This document shows positions 14,248 through 23,047 of a stretch of 29,568 nucleotides of DNA, one piece after another. Position 1 is the stretch's first letter; each line of letters starts with the position of its first letter. The DNA lies in the NCBI GenBank assembly GCA_964293305.1, contig CAXYYO010000041.1, positions 1-29,568 on the forward strand. Reading direction: 5' to 3'. This stretch comes from CALAGJ01 sp964293305 (lineage in GTDB: Bacteria > Bacteroidota > Bacteroidia > Chitinophagales > Chitinophagaceae). Under the pieces are notes generated by a model. The model was not told the origin of the DNA, searched no databases, and was given only the letters and a program-made list of their open reading frames with translations. Both the position numbers and the translations under genes were made by a program.

Positions 14248-16650
14248 TTAAACTGCATATTCTACAACTTGATTCATGGTTTTAACGTATTCAAAGTGTA
14301 ATCCTTTTATAAATTCAGGCTCTATTTCCAGTATGTCTTTTTCATTTTGCCAGCACAGCATAATCTCCTTGAGACCTGCACGTTTTGCTGCAAGAATTTT
14401 TTCTTTGATACCTCCTACTGGCAGCACTTGACCCCTAAGTGTTATTTCTCCGGTCATTGCCAACCAGGGCTTTACTTTTTTTCCGGTAAATGCCGATACC
14501 AATGAACTGAGTATGGTTATACCAGCACTTGGTCCATCCTTTGGCACAGCCCCTTCCGGCACATGAATATGTACATTTTTTTTCTGTAGAAGCGCTGTAT
14601 CAATACCATATTTTTTGGCATTTGCATGCAGATAGCTTAAAGCTGTAATGGCACTTTCTTTCATTACATTACCCAAGTTTCCGGTAAGTTTTAATTCTCC
14701 TTTCCCATCACTGAGGCTGGTTTCAATAAATAAAATATCCCCACCTACGTAAGTCCAAGCCAGTCCAACCGCTACACCGGGCATCACAGCTGTTTTATAA
14801 ATTTCATTAGAATATCGGGCCCTGCCCAATACTCTTTCTAAAGCAGGAACACTAAGTGTGGATGCAATCTTGTTTTTCATGGCATATTCCTTTGCCTGAT
14901 TTCGCATTATTGATGCTAATTGCCTGTCTAACTCCCTTACACCACTTTCTCTAGTATAGTTTTCAATTAATTTTTCCAATACCCTATCGCTTAAAGTAAA
15001 TTTAGTGTTACCCAAACCATGTGCTTCTTTTTGCTTTGGTACTAAATGCCTTTTGGCAATTTCTATTTTCTCTTCAATAGCATATCCACTTAGGTCAATA
15101 ATCTCTAATCTATCTCTTAAAGCGGGCTGTATATTTTGAATATTATTTGCTGTGGCTATAAATAATACTTTACTTAAATCATATTCAAGTTCCAAATAGT
15201 TATCATAAAAAGTATGGTTCTGCTCAGGGTCCAATACTTCAAGCAATGCAGAAGAAGGATCACCCCTAAAGTCATTACCTATTTTATCAATTTCATCTAA
15301 AATCATTACAGGATTTGAGGATTTCACCTTTCTGATATTTTGAAGAATGCGGCCTGGCATGGCACCAATATATGTTTTCCGATGACCCCTTATTTCACTT
15401 TCATCCCGCAGCCCACCTAGGCTTATTCTTACATATTTTCTACCAACTGCATGGGCAATACTTCTGCCAAGAGAAGTTTTTCCAATACCCGGTGCACCCG
15501 TAAAACAAAGGATTGGACTTTTCATATCTCCCTTCAGTTTTAATACTGCCAAATATTCCAATATTCTTTCCTTTATCTTTTTCATGCCATAGTGATCGGC
15601 ATCTAATATCTTCTTACTGTTTGTCAGGTTGTAGTTATCCTTTGTGTATTCCTCCCAAGGCAAATCGAGGATAAGATCCAAATGATTATACACAACTGAA
15701 TAATCCGGAGTACTGGGATGCATGCGCTCTAGTTTTTCAATGCCCTGCTTAAACATAGCAGCAGTTTCTTCGGGCCATTTTTTCTCTTCGGCCTTTTTCT
15801 TCATGCGGCTCAGTTCCCGTTCGTTGGTATCTCCACCAAGCTCATCCTTAATGCTTTTAAGCTGTTGTTGTAGAAAATATTCCTTTTGCTGCTTATCAAT
15901 TTCGGTCCTTGTCTTATTCGTTACTTGATCTTTTAATTGGGCAAATTGCAATTCTTTGTTAAGTTGTTCTATCAACTTTTCAGCCCGTATTTTTAGATCA
16001 TCGATTTCAAGCAAAGTTTGTTTTTCTATAAGATTGGCATTGAGATTACTACTTACAAAATTTACAAGAAATGAGGGAGTTTCTATATTTTTAAGTATGA
16101 GCGATGCTTCTGAAGGCAGATTTGGCGATAGTTGTATTATTTGCGCAGCTAACTCCTTAATTGAAACACTATAAGGTTCAAAATCAAGTTCAAGTGGCAG
16201 ATAATCATCCGGCAAAAGTTGAATAGCACCTTTGTAGTATGGTTCCTCTGATACTATACTATCTAATTTAAATCTTTTTTTACCCTGAATAATAATAGTG
16301 GTGCCACCATCGGGCATTTTGATAAGTTTTACCATTTTAGCCACCGTGCCAATGGTACATAAATCAGATGGCAACGGATCATCTAAACCTGGGTCTTTTT
16401 GGGTAAGCACTCCTATCAGCTTATTACTCTTGTAGGCATCTGTTACGGCCTTAATACTTTTCTCTCTTCCTACGGTAATAGGAAGCACCACACCAGGAAA
16501 AAGAACAGTATTTCTCAAGGGTAGCAATGCTAAAATGTTAGGAATTTCCAAATTGATATCCTGATCATTGTCATTATCATTCAATGGAATGATTGGCATA
16601 AATTCGGATTCAATATTATCATCAAACATGAAAATGTTTTTCTTTATCAT
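14248..16650 (-). CDS. lon: ATP-dependent Lon protease
   Basis: The 800-residue protein has the full Lon plan. The N-terminal substrate-binding domain begins with LLPLRNTVLFPGVVLPITVGR (about 42-62), followed by a coiled region rich in Lys, Glu and Gln (about 225-320). The AAA+ domain shows Walker A GAPGIGKTS and Walker B MILDEIDKIG. The C-terminal serine protease domain has the Ser708 (DGPSAG) and Lys749 (GGIKEK) dyad. It degrades misfolded and regulatory proteins in the cytoplasm using ATP. The start at 16650 is the longest; Met8 (16629) is possible. A promoter overlapping a long inverted repeat lies directly upstream, suggesting repressor control. It stands alone with its own terminator. 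Confidence 0.97.
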   Translation of the reverse strand: MIKKNIFMFDDNIESEFMPIIPLNDNDNDQDINLEIPNILALLPLRNTVLFPGVVLPITVGREKSIKAVTDAYKSNKLIGVLTQKDPGLDDPLPSDLCTIGTVAKMVKLIKMPDGGTTIIIQGKKRFKLDSIVSEEPYYKGAIQLLPDDYLPLELDFEPYSVSIKELAAQIIQLSPNLPSEASLILKNIETPSFLVNFVSSNLNANLIEKQTLLEIDDLKIRAEKLIEQLNKELQFAQLKDQVTNKTRTEIDKQQKEYFLQQQLKSIKDELGGDTNERELSRMKKKAEEKKWPEETAAMFKQGIEKLERMHPSTPDYSVVYNHLDLILDLPWEEYTKDNYNLTNSKKILDADHYGMKKIKERILEYLAVLKLKGDMKSPILCFTGAPGIGKTSLGRSIAHAVGRKYVRISLGGLRDESEIRGHRKTYIGAMPGRILQNIRKVKSSNPVMILDEIDKIGNDFRGDPSSALLEVLDPEQNHTFYDNYLELEYDLSKVLFIATANNIQNIQPALRDRLEIIDLSGYAIEEKIEIAKRHLVPKQKEAHGLGNTKFTLSDRVLEKLIENYTRESGVRELDRQLASIMRNQAKEYAMKNKIASTLSVPALERVLGRARYSNEIYKTAVMPGVAVGLAWTYVGGDILFIETSLSDGKGELKLTGNLGNVMKESAITALSYLHANAKKYGIDTALLQKKNVHIHVPEGAVPKDGPSAGITILSSLVSAFTGKKVKPWLAMTGEITLRGQVLPVGGIKEKILAAKRAGLKEIMLCWQNEKDILEIEPEFIKGLHFEYVKTMNQVVEYAV

Positions 16651-16672
16651 AATTATATTAAGTAAATGCAGC

Positions 16673-16708
16673 GTTCAAAAATAATTGACATTCTGTCATT
16701 TTGAACAA
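16673..16708 (-). promoter_or_regulatory. lon promoter overlapped by a nested inverted repeat
   Basis: On the minus strand TATTTTTG (16683-16676) matches TAnnTTTG, with TTG 22 bp upstream (16708-16706). The same stretch is a dyad: GTTCAAAA (16673-16680) with TTTTGAAC (16699-16706), enclosing TGACA-TTC-TGTCA (16686-16698). A protein bound there would cover the -7 element and spacer, so this is a likely operator for stress control of lon. Confidence 0.5.
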
Positions 16709-16798
16709 TGCATGATTTTTATTAAAGGGGTTCTTTAAGATTCAATAAGGGTGCCAGAGCAGAAATCTCATCTTTTATGATACAAATTGGCATAAAAA

Positions 16799-16820
16799 AA
16801 GCATTGCAAGTGCAATGCTT
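16799..16820 (-). terminator. intrinsic terminator of the outer-membrane barrel gene
   Basis: AAGCATTGC (16799-16807) pairs perfectly with GCAATGCTT (16812-16820) around a four-base loop. On the minus strand a run of seven T follows. It is 22 bp beyond the stop at 16843. Confidence 0.8.
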
Positions 16821-16842
16821 GTACAATTGAGCACAGAGAACC

Positions 16843-17433
16843 CTAAAAAAGTGTAATGCCAACCCCCATTTGTACCTGGTTATTTTTCCAAGTATCCTGG
16901 TTATCAATATTATTAATGTCTGAAAGTCCAAATACATAGCGGCCATAAACCCTAAAGCTGCCCCAATTTAATTGCAAACCTGCCACTCCATTTAAATCGC
17001 CAGACTTAAAGGCAGTTTGTCCATTGTCCACCAAATCCTGTTCATCATTCATAAGAATACTAAATTGAGGACCCGCCAATAATGTAAGTTTTTCACTGGC
17101 ATTAATGCGCAGCAATAATGGAATGTTTAAGTAATTAAGTTTTACATCATCTCCACCAGCTGGTGAAAGAATATTCTCATAAATATCTTTAAACTCCTCC
17201 GAATACTGACTATTAGTCTGGCTAAACAAAACCTCTGGTTGAATACCCACTGTTTCATTAAAATCAATTTCTGCAAACGCCCCTAATTGGTAGCCTAATT
17301 GATAAGCATCATCAAAAGATACCCCATCAATTTTTGTAATATTTGCTCCTAATTTTCCTCCTACATGCAAACTCTGAGCATTGACTCCCGCCCCTGCTAA
17401 AATTAAAAACACAATGACTGACAACTTATTCAT
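16843..17433 (-). CDS. PorT-like outer-membrane beta-barrel protein
   Basis: The 196-residue protein has a signal peptide (residues 1-19, ending GVNAQ) followed by alternating strands typical of an eight-stranded barrel of the PorT/OMP_b-brl_2 type: LHVGGKLGANITKI, GYQLGAFAEI, VGIQPEVLFSQ, LNYLNIPLLLRI, LTLLAGPQFSIL, and NGVAGLQLNWG before the last strand VQMGVGITLF, which ends in Phe as barrel proteins do. The repeated glycine and aromatic pattern and IPLLL match this family. Its role is unknown; some members serve T9SS assembly, but this one could be any small barrel. It is followed by its own terminator. Confidence 0.85.
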   Translation of the reverse strand: MNKLSVIVFLILAGAGVNAQSLHVGGKLGANITKIDGVSFDDAYQLGYQLGAFAEIDFNETVGIQPEVLFSQTNSQYSEEFKDIYENILSPAGGDDVKLNYLNIPLLLRINASEKLTLLAGPQFSILMNDEQDLVDNGQTAFKSGDLNGVAGLQLNWGSFRVYGRYVFGLSDINNIDNQDTWKNNQVQMGVGITLF

Positions 17434-17578
17434 AGTAACTGATTTGATTTTTAGAGTATGAACCCTGTGACGGATACAAAACGTGTTTGTTACATGGATA
17501 GTGCTTTTTATTTTAAAAAAAACTGTTAAAAGCTAATTTATAGAAGTGCATAATTACGACTTGTCCCTTCGGGAAGGG

Positions 17579-17612
17579 TTTTTCATTACAAAGTCAACCG
17601 CCTCATCTGTCT
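17579..17612 (-). repeat. DDAVDF-type dispersed repeat, third copy
   Basis: On the minus strand the stretch encodes TDEAVDFVMKN within a short stop-to-stop frame (KNFKTDEAVDFVMKN and on to a stop at about 17550). It parallels the copies at 7513-7575 and 12304-12367. Next to it, CCCTTCGGGAAGGG plus a T-run (17565-17583) forms a small hairpin. Confidence 0.4.
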
Positions 17613-17648
17613 TGAAATTTTTGAAGGCTCAAATCAAAAGAATAAATA

Positions 17649-18101
17649 TCATAGAGATCCTAGATCTCTTACGATATACCAGTTTGGGGCAATCGGTATT
17701 ACAAATGGACTTTTCTTTGATTTTCCGTTTTGGAGTAAATAACTAAGTCTTCCTTTAAAATTTAAAAGATCAATATAATCACCAACTTTCTTATTTGTAA
17801 AAAATAGCTTTGATAGATTCTTTTTACACCCAAGAAGCATATCTCCATCCACTATATATTCAATATCAAAATCAGTTTTTAAAAATACTTTCTCAATATT
17901 TATTAGGTAGGTGGAATTAAAGAGATTGCCATTAGTACGGATAGTGGATTTTTCGAAAATATACTTTTTGTCTGTTCTAACTGGGTTTTCAATTTTTTTG
18001 AAAGACTCTTGATTTTTCAAAAAAATCGCTTTCAGATCCACATCTTTTCTGCATCCTGTAACCAAGTACGATATAATCAATATTGAACTTAATATCCTCA
18101 T
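17649..18101 (-). CDS. small lipoprotein of unknown function
   Basis: The 150-residue protein carries a lipoprotein signal with Cys17 (LVTGC) and is therefore probably anchored in the inner or outer membrane. The mature part is lysine-rich with several short beta-strand-like segments. There is a single further cysteine (in LLGCKKN). I recognise no family. It is AT-rich and stands alone between the barrel gene and the hydrolase, with 231 bp of featureless DNA on its upstream side. Confidence 0.6.
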   Translation of the reverse strand: MRILSSILIISYLVTGCRKDVDLKAIFLKNQESFKKIENPVRTDKKYIFEKSTIRTNGNLFNSTYLINIEKVFLKTDFDIEYIVDGDMLLGCKKNLSKLFFTNKKVGDYIDLLNFKGRLSYLLQNGKSKKSPFVIPIAPNWYIVRDLGSL

Positions 18102-18333
18102 TTCATCTTAAATATTTTTGCTTTTATCATTTTTTCCCAAATAATAAGCATTAGGAATTTTTTCCCGGCAACGCATTCTCTTGTGGGATGTTGGGGGAGG
18201 GAAACTGAAATCTCTTTAAACTACAAAAGCTCAAAACAGATATTACAAAATAGCTTTAAAAATATCTATTGGTACTTTTGCTGAGGTATTTTGCAATTCT
18301 TCCTTACATCCTATGCCACCATTTTTTATCAAT

Positions 18334-19056
18334 TTAAGCGTTGGAAATTTCATCAAGAATATTACATAATTCTTTTGGCTTACTGAAAAATGGCGAATGA
18401 CTGCTAGCTATTTGATAGATTTTTTCACAAAGCGTTTCAGTGTACATTTTCCGCTGAATAAAAGGAGTTACGGCCCTGTCCTCAGTACATTCTATGTAAA
18501 ATCTTGGCACAGTACCAAAATTTTTATCTGTAAGTTCTAATGGTGTTATACCTGTAGCTACACTTTCATTACTCAATATACATTTTGCCATTTCTGTAAT
18601 ATCCTCATCACAGTCATGGTATAAGCCATCCTTATAAATAATTGGTTGTAAGGTATGTGAATTTGTATCAGGATATCTCGTAACATAAGGCTTCAAAATA
18701 CCTTCTGTATCTTGTGCTGAATATTCGGCTTGTGTTTTACCATTTGGAATTAAGTAAGCTGCTAAGTAGATTAATTTCTCAATTTTTTGTGGTCTGTATT
18801 CGGCAGCTTGAGAAACGATAATCCCATTTTTACTGTGCCCCACTAATATTACTTTACTGTCAGCATTGTCAATAACTTCAAGTAGTTTATTTACTGCTAA
18901 TTCAAGGGTAACGCTCTGAATGGGGGTTTTATCACGTCCCATACCTGGCAAATCAATTGATATTGCTTTATGCCCTTTTTGTTCTAAAATCGGCACTACT
19001 TTATGCCAATTCCAAGAGCTATGCCACGAACCGTGAATCAAAATGAATGTACTCAT
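18334..19056 (-). CDS. alpha/beta hydrolase, methylesterase/SABP2-like
   Basis: The 240-residue protein is a compact alpha/beta hydrolase without signal peptide. The order is right for the fold: oxyanion loop HGSWHSSWNWHKV (residues 8-20), IDLPGMG, nucleophile Ser75 in VGHSKNG, Asp193 in CTEDRAV and His220 in SSHSPF. These match plant-type methylesterases and hydroxynitrile lyase relatives (EstC-like) that cleave small esters. The true substrate is unknown. The start of the upstream-lying AraC/methyltransferase gene is in the same direction, with 78 bp between its stop and this start, so a shared transcript is possible. Confidence 0.87.
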   Translation of the reverse strand: MSTFILIHGSWHSSWNWHKVVPILEQKGHKAISIDLPGMGRDKTPIQSVTLELAVNKLLEVIDNADSKVILVGHSKNGIIVSQAAEYRPQKIEKLIYLAAYLIPNGKTQAEYSAQDTEGILKPYVTRYPDTNSHTLQPIIYKDGLYHDCDEDITEMAKCILSNESVATGITPLELTDKNFGTVPRFYIECTEDRAVTPFIQRKMYTETLCEKIYQIASSHSPFFSKPKELCNILDEISNA

Positions 19057-19134
19057 CTTTTTTAAAATTTAATTGTTTCTAATAGTGCAAAGATGAAAAC
19101 ACATTAAAAAATTTAAAACCCATTTCTTGCTCAT

Positions 19135-19980
19135 TTATTGTATGGCAGTTTTAGCATTTTCCCAACCTATGATGGCAGTTTTTCTAGTATTGCCCCACAT
19201 ATAGCCACCAATATTTCCATTAGATTGTATTACCCTGTGGCAGGGTATTAAAAAAGCAACTGGATTGCTGCCAATAGCTGACCCCACGGCTCTTGAAGCA
19301 TTAGGATTGCCTATTTTGTTTGCAATGCTACCATAAGTAGATAATTGTCCCATTGGAATTTTTAAAAGTGTTTCCCAAACTTTCATTTGAAAATCTGTTC
19401 CTCTTAAATGTAATTTAATTTGATGCAACATATTCCAATCATTCTGAAAAATAAACAAAGCATTTTGTTGAATTAAATCTAATTTTCTCACAAAAGTTGC
19501 ATTTGGAAACTTTAATGTAAGATCATTTAAAGCTTTCTTTTCATTGTTATTAAAAGCCATATGGCAAACCCCTTTTGTTGTAGAAGCCACAATCAAATTT
19601 CCAAAGGGGCTTTCTGCAAAACTGAAATTAATGTTCAACCCTCTACCACCATTTTTATACTCGGCTGGTGTCATCCCTTCAATTTTGATGAATAAGTCAT
19701 GCAATCTTCCTGTGCCTGAAAGACCTGTATCAAAAGCAGTGTCAAAAAGAGTGGCTTTGTTTTCGGTCAATAATTTTTTTGAATATTCAATACTTATATA
19801 ATGTAAAAACTTTTTAGGTGTTGTCCCAGCCCATTCAGTAAATAAACGCTGAAAATGAAATGGACTTAAATGAACCTGTTTTGCAACCTGTTCTAAATTG
19901 GGCTGTTCCTTAAAGTTGGATTTTATGTATGCAATTGCATCAGCAATACGCTTGTAGTTGATATTTTCTTTTTCAATCAT
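19135..19980 (-). CDS. AraC-type regulator fused to O6-methylguanine-DNA methyltransferase
   Basis: The 281-residue protein resembles E. coli Ada without its N-terminal zinc-cysteine methylphosphotriester domain. Residues about 8-105 are an AraC/XylS DNA-binding domain (LEQVAKQVHLSPFHFQRLF, then GMTPAEY). Residues about 115-281 are an O6-methylguanine methyltransferase, with acceptor Cys247 in PCHRV, the helix-turn-helix ASRAVGSAIGSNP and the arginine finger upstream. It transfers alkyl groups from O6-alkylguanine to itself irreversibly. Because the Ada switch cysteine is missing, how it senses damage or regulates genes is unclear. It may control itself and the hydrolase downstream. Confidence 0.92.
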   Translation of the reverse strand: MIEKENINYKRIADAIAYIKSNFKEQPNLEQVAKQVHLSPFHFQRLFTEWAGTTPKKFLHYISIEYSKKLLTENKATLFDTAFDTGLSGTGRLHDLFIKIEGMTPAEYKNGGRGLNINFSFAESPFGNLIVASTTKGVCHMAFNNNEKKALNDLTLKFPNATFVRKLDLIQQNALFIFQNDWNMLHQIKLHLRGTDFQMKVWETLLKIPMGQLSTYGSIANKIGNPNASRAVGSAIGSNPVAFLIPCHRVIQSNGNIGGYMWGNTRKTAIIGWENAKTAIQ

Positions 19981-20319
19981 TTTTCCAAATTTTATAATGC
20001 AAATGTCGAATCTATATTGCAGTCATAAAACCCAAATATTGCTTAATTATTTTGTCGTTATTATGTTATCGTAGTGTGGCAGAATGAACTTTGGCTAAAG
20101 TTGATGCAAGAATGTAAATGCAAAATCAACTTTTAAATACCCGAAGCAGAGCATAAACCAGTGGGGCAGATAAACCCATGAGTGGATCATTATTACCCAT
20201 TGCTTTACGGCCCATTCTAAATATACAAATACAATTAAGAATAAGGTCTATGTGCAGAAAACTATCGCCAACAACTAATGATACTTACACAAAAAAATAA
20301 ACCCAAATGATTCAGTTTT
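19981..20319. other. intergenic region with one small possible ORF
   Basis: This gap separates the methyltransferase gene from the TolC gene. Apart from the 29-codon frame at 20126-20215, listed separately, I see no gene, promoter or hairpin I can defend. Confidence 0.4.
20126..20215 (-). CDS. possible small peptide gene downstream of tolC-like gene
   Basis: A 29-codon frame with ATG at 20215 and TGA at 20126 begins MGRKAMGNNDPLMGL and ends in a hydrophobic-basic LVYALLRVFKS. It lies 104 bp downstream of the TolC gene on the same strand, at the end of the ABC exporter operon. A leader-plus-core peptide is imaginable but nothing shows it. It may be chance. Confidence 0.25.
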   Translation of the reverse strand: MGRKAMGNNDPLMGLSAPLVYALLRVFKS

Positions 20320-21747
20320 TTAAAAACCCATTTTGCCCATATAAAAATCAAGCACATGGCTGCGGAGTATATAATCATACCTGCCGCTAATGCGGTTTAC
20401 AATTGCATTCTCCATATTATTTTTTGCGGTAAGATATTCTACACTATTTATAGCACCAGTTTCAAAGCGTACAGTAGCAATGCGATAACTTTCAGTCAAT
20501 GCATTAACTTGATCCGTCATTTGAATATAACGATCCATTGCTGCATGTCTGTTGATATATGCTTGATCTATGGTTTGTCTGAGCTGGGTTTTTGTGGCTT
20601 TATTTTCTGTTTCAATTCGCCTTTTGGCTAGCTCAGCACGCTTCAGTTGTGAGCGTACCTGTAAACCATTAAGAATAGGTATCTGTATGCTGATACCTAT
20701 CTGCGTATTAAAGTTATTTTTCCATTGATTAAAATATCCAATTTTTTCTTCTGCAAATACAGAACTATTTGTTATTACATCATTCTTTATACCATCAACC
20801 AATACATAATCTCCAGAAGGCACTTCGCTGCTTGATACAAAATTTAATGTGCTTGCGGCACTGGAAATATTGGTACCTAAAGCACCATTTAAAGAAATAG
20901 ATGGAAGCAATGTTCCTTTTATAGCGGCAATATTTTTTTCAGCACTTTCTTGCCTAAGAGTGGCCGCTTTCATCAATGCTAAATTTGTGGCTGCCGTATT
21001 GAAAATAACTTCTCTTTCGGCCTCATAAGCTACCGGCAAAATTTCCTGCTCTACTTTTTCAAGTTGTAGTGAAGGGTCATAATCAATATTCATCCATTGC
21101 GCCAGCAAAATTTTTGCATTTTCTACATTGTTCTTGCCATTGATTACATTCATTTCATCACCCGAAAATTGTGCTTTCAAATCATAATAAATACTTGGTT
21201 GAATAGCACCATTTTGTTTTAAAACTTCCAATCTATCTACCTGTTTTTTTGTAAGATCTCTACGCTGAATGGATGCTGCCAATTGTTCATCTGCACTGAG
21301 CACTTGTAAGTAAGCAAGTATTACATTTATGGTAACAAAATTTTTAGATTGTTCCCAATCTTGCTTTGATGCTTCTAACAGCAGTGTAGCACTTTGTTTG
21401 TAATTACGAATGCTATTTCCATTCCATAATGTAATGCCGGCATTGAGATTATAACCTGCAAAAAGTAAACGTTGATCTTTATAGGTATTGGTGAAAGGAT
21501 CAATACTTCTTCCAAGATTTTCTCCATGACTTACATTGGCTGAAACACCCGGTAATGCTTGTGCTTTGGCCTGTTTTAAATCTATAAGTGAACCCTCAGC
21601 TATATAGCCCGCTTGGTTTACCTGCAAATTATTTTTTATGGCCGTATCAATACAAGCTCTTAGTGTATATTTATTTTGTGCCTGTATTTGACCTGCACTT
21701 AAGAGTACTATAGAAAAAAGTATTTTTTTATACATTGAAATCTTCAT
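20320..21747 (-). CDS. TolC-family outer-membrane efflux protein
   Basis: The 475-residue protein has a signal peptide (residues about 1-23, ending IQAQ; a second Met at residue 5 is possible) followed by the two homologous coiled-coil halves of an outer-membrane efflux channel. LRACIDTAIKNNLQVNQA opens the first half and RQTIDQAYINRHAAMDRY followed by RFETGAINSVEYLTAKNN marks the second half. Trimers of such proteins form the exit duct of tripartite exporters. It overlaps nothing but follows the ABC ATPase by only 6 bp, so they form an operon. No HlyD adaptor or permease is adjacent, so those parts must be encoded elsewhere. Confidence 0.92.
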   Translation of the reverse strand: MKISMYKKILFSIVLLSAGQIQAQNKYTLRACIDTAIKNNLQVNQAGYIAEGSLIDLKQAKAQALPGVSANVSHGENLGRSIDPFTNTYKDQRLLFAGYNLNAGITLWNGNSIRNYKQSATLLLEASKQDWEQSKNFVTINVILAYLQVLSADEQLAASIQRRDLTKKQVDRLEVLKQNGAIQPSIYYDLKAQFSGDEMNVINGKNNVENAKILLAQWMNIDYDPSLQLEKVEQEILPVAYEAEREVIFNTAATNLALMKAATLRQESAEKNIAAIKGTLLPSISLNGALGTNISSAASTLNFVSSSEVPSGDYVLVDGIKNDVITNSSVFAEEKIGYFNQWKNNFNTQIGISIQIPILNGLQVRSQLKRAELAKRRIETENKATKTQLRQTIDQAYINRHAAMDRYIQMTDQVNALTESYRIATVRFETGAINSVEYLTAKNNMENAIVNRISGRYDYILRSHVLDFYMGKMGF

Positions 21748-21753
21748 GCGCTA

Positions 21754-22431
21754 TTAATTATGTTCTGTTTTTTCAATCCAACCGTCTAATAAATGTATAA
21801 CACGATTACCGTATTGTGCGTTTTTTTCATTGTGGGTAACCTGTATAATAGTAACACCTTCTTCTTTATTCAATTTTTTAAACAGATCCATTATTTCTTC
21901 CCCTTGTTTACTATTGAGATTACCCGTGGGTTCATCTGCCAATATAAGCTTTGGTTTTGCTACCAATGCCCTTGCTACACCCACTAATTGTTGTTGTCCT
22001 CCGGAAAGTTGTGTGGGGAATAAATCTTTTTTTCCTACCATTTGAAACCTATCTAACATATCAGCAACTATTGCTTTTCTTTCAGATGATTTTACATCCT
22101 GATAAAGTAATGGCGTTTCAATATTCTCATATACGGTAAGTTCATCAATAAGATGGTAGGCCTGAAAAACAAAGCCCATATATTGTTTATAAAGTTGGGT
22201 ACGATGTTTTTCTTTTAATGCATGCACTGCTTCGTGCAGAAAATGATATTCACCTTCATCAAATCCATCCAACATACCAATTACATTGAGCAAAGTAGTT
22301 TTGCCACTTCCACTTGGGCCCATGATGGATATAAATTCACCTTCGTATATAGAAAGATTAATATCCTTTAGAAGAAATGTGCGGTTATTGCCCACATTAA
22401 TCCATTTAGAAATATGTTTTAATTCAAGCAT
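21754..22431 (-). CDS. ABC transporter ATP-binding protein, LolD/MacB type
   Basis: The 225-residue ATPase has Walker A GPSGSGKTT (38-46), the Q-loop region MGFVFQAYHLIDELTVYENI, signature LSGGQQQLVGVARAL, Walker B LILADEPTGNL and the switch histidine in QVTHNEKNAQ. The pattern is of the LolD/MacB/FtsE class, which works with FtsX-type permeases that act on periplasmic or outer-membrane substrates. The signature has QQQLVGVA in place of the usual QQQRVAIA. It is first in an operon with the TolC gene 6 bp downstream. Its permease is not in the window. An inverted repeat 122 bp upstream may be its operator. Confidence 0.93.
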   Translation of the reverse strand: MLELKHISKWINVGNNRTFLLKDINLSIYEGEFISIMGPSGSGKTTLLNVIGMLDGFDEGEYHFLHEAVHALKEKHRTQLYKQYMGFVFQAYHLIDELTVYENIETPLLYQDVKSSERKAIVADMLDRFQMVGKKDLFPTQLSGGQQQLVGVARALVAKPKLILADEPTGNLNSKQGEEIMDLFKKLNKEEGVTIIQVTHNEKNAQYGNRVIHLLDGWIEKTEHN

Positions 22432-23047
22432 GTATTCTATTTATTTTCTTTAATAGTTCTTTGATGTATTTATGTTGAAATAATATGCCAAGATATTTTA
22501 TATTGAAAAACAATGAGTTATATCAGAGTTTGTAAATATAGTGTTCGATTTTGTTACAATTTTTGTATGATTTTGTAACGAGGTTATTGATATATCTAAC
22601 TAAAATACTAGATAATATTTTAAGAAACGTATACAAAGCTACTTTGAAAGTTGCCTTTGAAGAAAAAAATTGCTTGTAACCGATTTATAAAATCATTAGG
22701 ATTTGAGTTTCAGTTTGCCATTGAAGAAATTAGGGAGTAATTACTTCTTAGGCAAAAGTTAAACTAAAGCAGAATGGTATTGTACAGCAGCCCATCAAGA
22801 TGAAGCTTTTGTATCAGAGGACTAATAAACAAATAAGCTAGTATAGGATTATTAACAGGCTTCAACCTTTTCTTTAGTCAATTTTTTGTCAAATGACACA
22901 TATTGACTTTATGTTTATTAAATTTACTCACTTTTTTTGGTACTGAGTCAATAGAATCTTTTTGATTCACACTAAAAGGACAAGTATCTTAAAAAGGATT
23001 TCTTTTATCATTTAATACCATGAATTTTTTATCAATTTTTTAAATTA
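22432..23047. other. 616-bp intergenic region
   Basis: Apart from the inverted repeat at 22553-22579, I find no gene. Stretches around 22650-22740 read like coding sequence broken by stops in one frame (RFIKSLGFEFQFAIEEIRE), so a decayed gene is possible, but I cannot identify it. Confidence 0.35.
22553..22579. promoter_or_regulatory. inverted repeat upstream of the ABC-TolC operon, possible operator
   Basis: GTTACAA (22553-22559) and TTGTAAC (22573-22579) are exact reverse complements with 13 bp between them. The centre-to-centre spacing is about two helical turns, as for a dimeric repressor. It lies 122-148 bp upstream of the ATPase start. Confidence 0.35.
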
